The notes under the pieces are model-generated. The model was given only the letters and a program-made list of their open reading frames with translations, did no database searches and was not told where the DNA came from. A stretch of DNA of 7,257 bases from Candidatus Aminicenantes bacterium RBG_13_64_14. Its GTDB lineage: Bacteria; Acidobacteriota; Aminicenantia; Aminicenantales; Saccharicenantaceae. The stretch covers positions 9,293-16,549 of the forward strand of contig MEXZ01000074.1 in the NCBI GenBank assembly GCA_001773855.1, in the 5' to 3' direction. This document shows positions 1 through 5,102 of this stretch, piece after piece. A program made the position numbers and the translations under genes. Every line of letters begins with the position of its first letter. Position 1 is the stretch's first letter.

Positions 1-862
1 ACTCCGGGGCGGCCGCGACTTTTTCCTGGCCTTCTCTCCCGAAAGAGAGGACCCGGGCAACAAGAATTTCTCGACGGCTACGACCCCCAAGGTCGTCGGC
101 GGTCTGACGCCCGACTGTCTGCGGGTGGCCAAGGCCCTCTACGACCAGATTATCGTCCGGACCGTCCCCGTGTCGTCGACCAAGGCGGCCGAGTCGACCA
201 AGCTGCTCGAGAACATCTTCCGCTCCGTCAACATCGCCCTGGTCAACGAGCTGAAGATGATCTTTGACCGTATGGGCATCGACGTCTGGGAGGTCATCCG
301 GGCCGCTTCCTCCAAGCCCTTCGGGTTCATGCCGTTCTATCCCGGACCCGGCCTCGGCGGGCACTGCATCCCGATCGACCCCTTCTACCTGACCTGGAAG
401 GCCAAGGAGGTCGACTACCAGACGAAGTTCATCGAGCTTGCCGGCGAGATCAATACCTTCATGCCCTATTACGTCCGGGAGAAGACCGTCGCTGCCCTGA
501 ACGAGCGGGGGAGATCGATCAAAGGCGCCAAGGTGCTCGTCCTCGGGCTGGCCTACAAGAAGGACATCGACGACTCGCGCGAATCTCCGTCCCTGAAGAT
601 CATCAGCCTCTTCCAGGGGAAGGGGGCGAAAGTCTCTTACAACGACCCCTACATCCCGAAGCTGGCCGGCCACCGCGAATACCCGGGGTTGGAGCTCACG
701 TCCGTCGCGCTGACACCGGCTCTGCTCCGGAGATCCGACGCGGTCATCATCTCCACGGACCACTCGTCCTACGATTACGACTGGATCGTCAAGCACGCCC
801 CGCTCGTCATCGACACGCGCAACGCCATCAAAAGACGGCGGAAAAACGTCGTCAAGGCCTAG
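1..862 (+). CDS. Nucleotide-sugar 6-dehydrogenase, UDP-HexNAc (WbpA/TviB) type, 5'-truncated
   Basis: This is the C-terminal 286 residues of an NAD-dependent dehydrogenase that oxidises C6 of a UDP-sugar to a uronate in the cytoplasm, for capsule, O-antigen or other surface glycans. The reading frame is open from base 2, so the gene starts outside the window. The GTG at 125 lies inside the conserved region and is not the start. Visible residue numbers count from base 2. FSPEREDPGN (11-20) is typical of UDP-GlcNAc/ManNAc dehydrogenases, whereas UDP-glucose dehydrogenases usually have a NPEFLREG-like motif. The central domain has a Lys-Leu-Leu-Glu-Asn stretch at K67 and the catalytic cysteine in GLGGHCIPIDP (C122). 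The C-terminal domain has GLAYKKDIDDSRESPS. The N-terminal NAD-binding Rossmann fold is missing because of the window edge. The stop TAG at 860-862 overlaps the convergent hypE stop. The family is secure, but the exact sugar (GlcNAc, ManNAc or GalNAc) cannot be fixed from sequence. Confidence 0.93.
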   Translation, partial: LRGGRDFFLAFSPEREDPGNKNFSTATTPKVVGGLTPDCLRVAKALYDQIIVRTVPVSSTKAAESTKLLENIFRSVNIALVNELKMIFDRMGIDVWEVIRAASSKPFGFMPFYPGPGLGGHCIPIDPFYLTWKAKEVDYQTKFIELAGEINTFMPYYVREKTVAALNERGRSIKGAKVLVLGLAYKKDIDDSRESPSLKIISLFQGKGAKVSYNDPYIPKLAGHREYPGLELTSVALTPALLRRSDAVIISTDHSSYDYDWIVKHAPLVIDTRNAIKRRRKNVVKA

Positions 863-1845
863 CAGATTCTGGGCAGGAGCTCCGAAGTCAAAGGTTCGAG
901 GAGGCGGAGGCCTCCGGCGGCCGTCTGGAGGAGGAGCTCGCCGGGCCTGCCGACGCGGTCCTGGACCTCGCCGATGACGGCGGCTTTCCGGCCCAGGGGG
1001 TGGTTGCGGATAAGGCGGAGGAATTCCCCGACCTTGGCTTTTGGCGCGATGACGACGGCTTTTCCCTCGCAGGCCATGTAGAGCGGGTCGATCCCCAAGA
1101 GCTCGCTCGCCGCCAGGACGGGCTTTGACAGGGGGATCTTATCTTCTTCGATAAGAAGAGGATAGCGGAGCCGCTCGGCCAGTTCGAAGAGAACCGTGGC
1201 CAATCCTCCCCGGGTGACGTCCCGCATCCACAAAGCGCCCTTTTTCCAGAGCGGCAGGAGGAAGAGGAGCGGCGCGCAGTCGCTCCGGACACTGGAGCTC
1301 AAACCGAAATCGCCGCGGGCGAGCATGACCGCCAGGCTGTGGTCGCCGAGTGTGCCCGTCAGGATGACCTTGTCCCCGGGGCGGATCTTCCGGACCCTTG
1401 GATGGGCGATCGACCGGCCGATGCCGGCCGTGTTGATGTAGATCTTGTCCCCCTGGCCCCGGCGGACGACCTTGGTGTCGCCGGTGACGATACGGATGTT
1501 CGCAGTCCGGGCCGCGGCCCGGATCGAGCGGATGACCCGCTCCAGGATGGAGAAGTCAAGGCCTTCCTCGAGGATTAAAGCGAGAGAAAGGAATTTCGGC
1601 TCGGCGCCGGAGACGACGAGGTCGTTGACCGTTCCATTAACAGCCAGGCGCCCGATGTCCCCGCCGGGAAAAAAGAGCGGGTCGACGACGTAGCTGTCTG
1701 TGGTGAAGGCGACCCCGCCCGGAAGATGGCTGGCGTCGGAGAGCTCGTCGAGGACAGGGTTGCCAAAGGAGGGGGGGGTCGTGCCGGGGGTGAAATCCCG
1801 CATCTGGCGGCCGCCGCTGCCGAGCTCCAGACTGACTTTCTTCAT
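859..1845 (-). CDS. hypE: Hydrogenase maturation carbamoyl dehydratase HypE
   Basis: HypE receives a carbamoyl group from HypF on its C-terminal cysteine and dehydrates it with ATP to a thiocyanate. It then passes cyanide to the iron held by HypC-HypD, for the [NiFe]-hydrogenase active site. The 328-residue protein has normal family length. The N-terminal GSGG (9-12), the AIRS-type ATP-binding core with TTDSYVV (48-54) and FFPGGDIGRLAVNGTVND (58-75), VTGDTKVV (120-127) and RDVTRGG (208-214) are all visible. The protein ends in the diagnostic PRIC, with the reactive cysteine as last residue (C328). The ATG at 1845 overlaps the hypD stop as ATGA, and a strong GGAGG (1858-1854) lies 8 nt upstream. 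The same frame stays open far upstream against hypD, but that extension has no family similarity, so I reject a longer start. A run of eight C on the coding strand falls at residues 23-25. The stop TAG is shared with the convergent sugar dehydrogenase. Confidence 0.97.
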   Translation of the reverse strand: MKKVSLELGSGGRQMRDFTPGTTPPSFGNPVLDELSDASHLPGGVAFTTDSYVVDPLFFPGGDIGRLAVNGTVNDLVVSGAEPKFLSLALILEEGLDFSILERVIRSIRAAARTANIRIVTGDTKVVRRGQGDKIYINTAGIGRSIAHPRVRKIRPGDKVILTGTLGDHSLAVMLARGDFGLSSSVRSDCAPLLFLLPLWKKGALWMRDVTRGGLATVLFELAERLRYPLLIEEDKIPLSKPVLAASELLGIDPLYMACEGKAVVIAPKAKVGEFLRLIRNHPLGRKAAVIGEVQDRVGRPGELLLQTAAGGLRLLEPLTSELLPRIC

Positions 1846-2957
1846 GACGAAGGCCTCCGCGTCCGGCCGTACTTGAAGTGAATGAGACAGGCGCCTTCGT
1901 AGGAGACCATGCAGGGCCCGAGCGGGGAATCGGGGACGCACTTCGTCCCGAACAGACGGCAGCCTTCGGGCCGGATGATCCCCCTCAGGACGTCGCCGCA
2001 ACGGCAACCGGGCAAGTCGCGCCCGGCCGCGCCCGGCCGCGCCAGCCCGAATTTCGGCGTGGCGTCGAATCCGGCGAACCTCTCCCGGAAGCGGAGGCCG
2101 CTCGCCGGGATTGTCCCCAGGCCTCTCCAAGCCGCGTCGAACGGTTCGAAGACCTCCTCCATAAGTGCCCGGGCCACCGGGTTTCCCTCGGCGCGCATGG
2201 CCCTCGAGTATTCCAGGGCGACGCGCGGGGTCCCCGCTGCGGCCTGCTCCAGGACCGAGCGGACGGCGAGCAGGATATCTCCCGGCTCGAAGCCGGCGAT
2301 GGCCCCGGGGAGGCCGTGGTCCCGAGCGATGAACTCGTAGGGTTCTGCGCCGATGATGGCGCTGACGTGGCCCGGATAAATGAAGCCGCTGATGGAGATC
2401 TCTCCTGCCTCCAGGATGGCTCGCAGGGCGGGAGGGACAAGCCAAAGCGCCGGCAGTACCCAGAAGTTAGCCAGCCCTTCGGCCGCGGCCCGCTTGGCCG
2501 TGAAAGCGATGGCCGGGATGGTCGTCTCGAAACCGGCGCCGAAAAAAACCACTCGCCGGGCCGGGGCACGCCGGGCCTCTTCGAGGGCTTCCTCGGGTGA
2601 ATAGACGATCTTTATCCTCGAGCCCGGGCCGGGGACGGCGGTCTGCAGCGACCCCATCCGGGTCGGGACCCGGGTCATATCGCCGAACGTGGCCAAGGTC
2701 AGGTCCTTTTCGCCGGACACGAGGCTGATCGCGGCTTCGTGGATCCCCGCCGGCGTGATGCACACGGGGCAGCCCGGCCCGGAGACCATTTCGACTCCCA
2801 CGTCGGCGAGAAGGGGGGTCAAACCGTGCCTGAAGAGGGACATCGTGTGCGTGCCGCAGACCTCCATGAGCCGCGGCGGGCGGGAGAGGAGCCGGGCGAT
2901 CTCCCCGATGTCCTCGAGGAGTTTCCGGATGGCCTTGGGGTTTCTGAGCTCCTTCAT
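1842..2957 (-). CDS. hypD: Hydrogenase maturation scaffold protein HypD
   Basis: HypD is an Fe-S redox protein that, with HypC, forms the scaffold on which Fe(CN)2CO is assembled before insertion into the hydrogenase large subunit. The 371-residue protein has usual length. Conserved blocks are VCGTHT (33-38) and SGPGCPVC (59-66, cysteines C63 and C66), which are implicated in iron binding. FFGAGFETT and IYPGHVSAIIG follow. The C-terminal [4Fe-4S] region is rich in cysteine: GCRCG (C318, C320), C333, C340, C349 and C357. The ATG at 2957 shares one base with the hypC stop (TGATG). No clear ribosome binding site precedes it, so translation is probably coupled to hypC. The frame continues upstream for 74 codons opposite hypC, but those residues do not look like HypD. 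A 10-bp tandem repeat at 2019-2043 lies in a variable stretch just before the Fe-S region without breaking the frame. Confidence 0.97.
   Translation of the reverse strand: MKELRNPKAIRKLLEDIGEIARLLSRPPRLMEVCGTHTMSLFRHGLTPLLADVGVEMVSGPGCPVCITPAGIHEAAISLVSGEKDLTLATFGDMTRVPTRMGSLQTAVPGPGSRIKIVYSPEEALEEARRAPARRVVFFGAGFETTIPAIAFTAKRAAAEGLANFWVLPALWLVPPALRAILEAGEISISGFIYPGHVSAIIGAEPYEFIARDHGLPGAIAGFEPGDILLAVRSVLEQAAAGTPRVALEYSRAMRAEGNPVARALMEEVFEPFDAAWRGLGTIPASGLRFRERFAGFDATPKFGLARPGAAGRDLPGCRCGDVLRGIIRPEGCRLFGTKCVPDSPLGPCMVSYEGACLIHFKYGRTRRPSS
2019..2043. repeat. 10-bp tandem repeat, 2.5 copies, inside hypD
   Basis: The unit GCGCCCGGCC occurs at 2019-2028 and 2029-2038, with a partial copy at 2039-2043. 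It lies within the hypD coding region, in the variable linker before the C-terminal cysteine-rich part. The period is not a multiple of three, so gain or loss of one copy would shift the hypD frame. Confidence 0.8.
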
Positions 2958-3181
2958 CAGCGGGACGCGTCGGCCATTTCTTTGAAGAGCTGGAGCGTTT
3001 CTCGGGCTTCTTGTTCGTCCATGACGGAGATGGCGAAGCCGGCATGGATGATGACCCAATCGCCCAGCCGGGCCTTCGGGACGAGGGGAAAATTGGCTTT
3101 CACCTCGCTCCCCATATAGTCGACGGTCCCTTGGCCCGAATCCTCGAGCCGGGTGATCTTGGCGGGCACTGCTAGACACAT
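2957..3181 (-). CDS. hypC: Hydrogenase maturation chaperone HypC
   Basis: HypC (HypC/HybG/HupF family) is a small chaperone that binds iron with HypD and then escorts the metal ligand complex to the hydrogenase large-subunit precursor. The 74-residue protein begins MCLAVPAKI, the family signature. After removal of Met the exposed Cys is the essential iron ligand, which decides the start. A TTG at 3202 in the same frame would add seven residues and bury this cysteine, so I reject it. The central VDYMGSEVKANFPLV and GDWVIIHAGFAISVMDEQEA match the family's small beta-barrel and C-terminal helix. A GGAG lies at 3195-3192, 10 nt before the ATG. hypC is first of an overlapping hypC-hypD-hypE unit and is probably transcribed from the AT-rich region just upstream. 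hypA, hypB and hypF are not in the window. Confidence 0.97.
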   Translation of the reverse strand: MCLAVPAKITRLEDSGQGTVDYMGSEVKANFPLVPKARLGDWVIIHAGFAISVMDEQEARETLQLFKEMADASR

Positions 3182-3203
3182 GTTTGTTTCGCTCCAGGCC
3201 AAT

Positions 3204-3232
3204 ACTCTACCAGAATTTTCCTCTCTGTTCTA
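3204..3232 (-). promoter_or_regulatory. Candidate promoter for hypCDE (extended -10)
   Basis: On the minus strand, TGGTAGAGT (3212-3204) gives an extended -10 with 4 of 6 matches to TATAAT. A weak -35, TAGAAC (3232-3227), sits 17 bp upstream. Transcription would begin near 3197, leaving a short leader of about 16 nt that just includes the GGAG. The local AT-richness stands out in this GC-rich DNA. A 10-bp palindrome, ACCTTAAGGT (3232-3241), abuts the -35 and could be a regulator site. This is inferred from sequence alone, and the -35 is poor. Confidence 0.35.
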
Positions 3233-3256
3233 CCTTAAGGTTTGCGGCATAGGGCG

Positions 3257-3438
3257 GCTGGCCTGGCGGTGGGACGCTACCCGGGCTGAGACGGGGACCA
3301 TCCAGATCCCCCGTAGTGGAGGGGGACCCATCGGTTCGCCGATGGGGGAACCGCCGGGACTGGTTCCCAGGGGGGCCGGGGGGGATGGGTGGTCCCCGTC
3401 TCAGCCAGAACGGGGAGCGTCCCGCGGCCATGGGCAGC
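3257..3438. repeat. Long imperfect palindrome folding into a branched hairpin; candidate structured RNA or mobile palindromic element
   Basis: The core is a perfect 17-bp inverted repeat, GGCTGAGACGGGGACCA (3284-3300) against 3390-3406. Pairing continues inward: 3301-3304 with 3386-3389, a tandem G-A mismatch (3305-3306 with 3384-3385), then 3307-3313 with 3377-3383. Outward, 3280-3283 pairs with 3411-3414 across a 4-nt bulge (3407-3410). GGGACGCT (3271-3278) then pairs with 3416-3423, 3264-3267 with 3427-3430, 3262-3263 with 3432-3433, and 3257-3260 with 3435-3438. The top carries two hairpins: an 8-bp stem (3327-3334/3339-3346) closed by a TTCG loop, and a 6-7-bp stem (3347-3353/3361-3367). 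The element lies between the outward-facing hypC and uppS promoters, so it is not in either predicted leader. No long T-run follows it, so it is not a typical terminator. It contains no credible gene. I do not recognise it as 6S, SRP, RNase P or tmRNA. The structure is seen directly; the function is unknown. Confidence 0.75.
3373..3389 (+). other. Potential G-quadruplex motif
   Basis: The plus strand reads GGGCCGGGGGGGATGGG, with four G-runs of at least three separated by loops of 1-2 nt, and more G upstream at 3370-3372. This fits the usual G3-loop(1-7) quadruplex rule. It overlaps the right arm of the long palindrome, so a quadruplex would compete with the upper stem. Whether it forms is not known. 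Confidence 0.45.
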
Positions 3439-3454
3439 GTGCCATGAGCCGCGT

Positions 3455-3482
3455 TTGTTTCCGCCCCGGCCCGTGATATAAT
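3455..3482 (+). promoter_or_regulatory. Candidate extended -10 promoter for the uppS operon
   Basis: TGATATAAT at 3474-3482 is a perfect extended -10 (TGn followed by consensus TATAAT). A partial -35, TTGTTT (3455-3460), lies 16 bp upstream. In this GC-rich DNA a perfect match in the intergenic region next to an operon is unlikely to be chance. The -10 ends only 9 bp before the uppS ATG, so a start about 7 nt downstream gives a leader of about 2-3 nt, in effect a leaderless mRNA. A GAGGGG at 3483-3488 would serve as ribosome binding site only on a transcript that starts further upstream. Confidence 0.6.
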
Positions 3483-3491
3483 GAGGGGCCA

Positions 3492-4277
3492 ATGCTGAAG
3501 AAACTCGAGGAGTATTTCCCCCCCGGGACAGAGGAGCATGACCTCCTTCTCAAGGTCGATTTCCGCCGCCTTCCCCGTCATGTCGCCGTGATCATGGACG
3601 GCAACGGGCGCTGGGCCCAGCAGAGGGGCCTGGCCCGGGTTGAGGGCCACAACGCCGGCTCGGCTTCCGTCCGCGAGGTTGTCGAGGCCTCGGCCCGGCT
3701 CGGCATCGAATTCCTGACTCTCTACGCCTTTTCCCAGGAGAACTGGAAAAGGCCCCGTCCGGAGGTCGGCCGGCTCTGGCGTCTCCTCCGGGAATACTTG
3801 GGCAAAGAGGACAGCCTCCTCGTCGAGAATAACATCCGGCTGCGGGTCATCGGCCGGAGAGAGGGCATTCCCCGGCTGGCCCTCAGGGAACTCGAGCGCG
3901 TCGAGGGAATGACCCGGACGAACGGCCGGATGACGCTCGTCATCGCCCTCAACTACGGCGGCCGGAGCGAGATCGTCGACGCCGTCCGGCGGATCCTGGA
4001 AGAGGGACGGCTGGGTCCGGGCGACCTGGACGAGAAAGAGCTCGCCGCCCGCCTCTACACGGAGGGCATCCCCGACCCGGACCTCCTCATCCGGACGAGC
4101 GGCGAGCTCAGGGTGTCGAACTTCCTCCTCTGGCAGATCGCCTATACCGAGATCTATGTCACCCCCGTGCTTTGGCCGGATTTCCGGAAGAAGCATCTGC
4201 TCGAGGCCGTCCTCGAATACCAGAAACGAGACAGGAGGTTCGGTGACATCTACACGGGAACCCCTCGGAAGAAATGA
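3492..4277 (+). CDS. uppS: Isoprenyl transferase (undecaprenyl diphosphate synthase family)
   Basis: This cis-prenyltransferase adds isopentenyl diphosphate units to farnesyl diphosphate to make undecaprenyl diphosphate, the membrane carrier for peptidoglycan and surface glycans. It is a cytosolic, membrane-associated homodimer. The 261-residue protein is close to family length. The signature HVAVIMDGNGRWA (30-42) contains the catalytic Asp (D36). GHNAGS (52-57), LTLYAFSQENWKRP (76-89) and NYGGRSE (154-160) follow. RTSGELRVSNFLLWQIAYTE (201-220) supplies the arginines for diphosphate binding and the metal-binding glutamate (E220). The ATG at 3492 is the only reasonable start, because the next in-frame Met is M35 inside the active-site motif. 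It is first of four closely spaced genes, and cdsA begins 6 bp after its stop. Chain length cannot be proven from sequence, but the single copy next to cdsA and dxr fits UppS. Confidence 0.97.
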   Translation: MLKKLEEYFPPGTEEHDLLLKVDFRRLPRHVAVIMDGNGRWAQQRGLARVEGHNAGSASVREVVEASARLGIEFLTLYAFSQENWKRPRPEVGRLWRLLREYLGKEDSLLVENNIRLRVIGRREGIPRLALRELERVEGMTRTNGRMTLVIALNYGGRSEIVDAVRRILEEGRLGPGDLDEKELAARLYTEGIPDPDLLIRTSGELRVSNFLLWQIAYTEIYVTPVLWPDFRKKHLLEAVLEYQKRDRRFGDIYTGTPRKK

Positions 4278-4283
4278 GCTGAC

Positions 4284-5090
4284 ATGAGCCTGCGCAAGCG
4301 CACCTTCACGGCCCTGCCCCTGATCGGGGCCCTGTTCGTCGTCGTCCAATACGCTCCGGACTGGGCCTTTTTCCTCTTCGGGCAGGCATTCATCGTGGCC
4401 GCCCTGGTCGAGTTCTATAACCTGGCCGAGCGGATACAGCTCCTGCCCCAGAAGATCCTGGGATGCGCGATGGCCCTGCTGGTCAGCCTGACCTTCTATT
4501 TCCCGGCCATACCCCTCGAAGCCGCCCTTTTCGGCGGCCTCCTCGTCGCGGCCGTCTACTTCGTCGCAACCTTCAACACCCTCGAAAAACTGCCCTTTTT
4601 CCCCGCTTCCTTCGCCGTCACCGTCATCGGCATGGTCTACATCAGCTTTCCTCTCAACTTCCTCTTCAGGATCCGTGCCGAGGACGGCCCGTTCACCCTC
4701 TATTTCCTCTTCGCCGTCATTTTCCTCGGGGACACGGGCGCTTATTTCATCGGCAAATCGTTCGGCCGGAAAAAGATGACGCCCATCGCCAGCCCGAACA
4801 AGACCTGGGAGGGAAGCGCGGGGGGGATCCTCTTCGCCCTCGGCGGGGCCGTCCTGGCCCGCGCCCTCCTTCTCCCCGAGGTCCCCCTCTGGCTGGCCGC
4901 CGCGAGCGGGGTCGTCGTCCACGCCGCCGCCCAGGTCAGCGACCCGCTGGAGTCCCTTTTCAAGAGGGCCGTGGGGGTCAAGGACTCCTCGAACGTCCTG
5001 CCCGGACATGGCGGGTTCTTCGACCGGATCGACAGCCTGATCCTAGCCGGCCCCCTTTTCTATTTCATCGTCAAGCACTTCTGGAAATAG
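4284..5090 (+). CDS. cdsA: Phosphatidate cytidylyltransferase
   Basis: CdsA converts phosphatidic acid and CTP to CDP-diacylglycerol, the precursor of all major bacterial phospholipids, in the cytoplasmic membrane. The 268-residue protein is mostly hydrophobic, with roughly eight likely membrane spans, and its length is normal. Near the middle it has FLGDTGAYFIGKSFGRKK (147-164) and SPNKTWEG (170-177). Its C-terminal part matches the CDS family signature: SLFKRAVGVKDSSN (224-237) followed by LPGHGGFFDRID (239-250), with metal- and substrate-binding acidic residues. The usual Gly-Asp-Leu before this signature is Ser-Asp-Pro here (219-221), a small deviation that keeps the Asp. The ATG at 4284 lies 6 bp after the uppS stop. 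An ATG at 4274 overlaps that stop but reads only two codons. dxr starts 12 bp downstream. Confidence 0.97.
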   Translation: MSLRKRTFTALPLIGALFVVVQYAPDWAFFLFGQAFIVAALVEFYNLAERIQLLPQKILGCAMALLVSLTFYFPAIPLEAALFGGLLVAAVYFVATFNTLEKLPFFPASFAVTVIGMVYISFPLNFLFRIRAEDGPFTLYFLFAVIFLGDTGAYFIGKSFGRKKMTPIASPNKTWEGSAGGILFALGGAVLARALLLPEVPLWLAAASGVVVHAAAQVSDPLESLFKRAVGVKDSSNVLPGHGGFFDRIDSLILAGPLFYFIVKHFWK

Positions 5091-5102
5091 GCGGCGGGTT
5101 CG

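Noticed and set aside
1137..1156. 7-bp hairpin (TCTTATC with its complement) inside hypE
   Set aside because: It lies in the middle of coding sequence, is explained by Glu/Asp/Lys/Ile codons, and has no T-tract.
1846..2445. 200-codon upstream extension of the hypE frame
   Set aside because: It overlaps hypD in another frame, is Arg/Pro/Gly-rich without similarity to HypE, and the ATG at 1845 has a good ribosome binding site and family-like N terminus.
3182..3202. TTG start seven codons upstream of the hypC ATG
   Set aside because: It would bury the Cys that must follow the initiator Met in HypC.
3257..3438. Palindrome as a standard rho-independent terminator or a 6S RNA
   Set aside because: There is no adjacent T-run, and no gene ends there because both neighbours point away. 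The large central bubble and promoter-like open region of 6S RNA are absent.
3453..3461. GTTTGTTTC repeated at 3182-3190 and 3453-3461, flanking the intergenic element
   Set aside because: It is only 9 bp and low complexity. One copy directly precedes the hypC start and the other lies in the uppS promoter, so it is not persuasive as a target-site duplication.
4274..4282. Two-codon mini-ORF (ATG AGC TGA) at the uppS stop, just before cdsA
   Set aside because: It is too short to interpret; the overlap of ATG with TGA is expected by chance at gene junctions.
3207..5009. 600-codon open frame on the minus strand opposite uppS and cdsA
   Set aside because: It is exactly antisense to two clear family members, and its translation is low-complexity, acidic and Gly/Asp/Glu-rich, as expected from the complement of GC-rich codons. 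It also runs through the palindrome.
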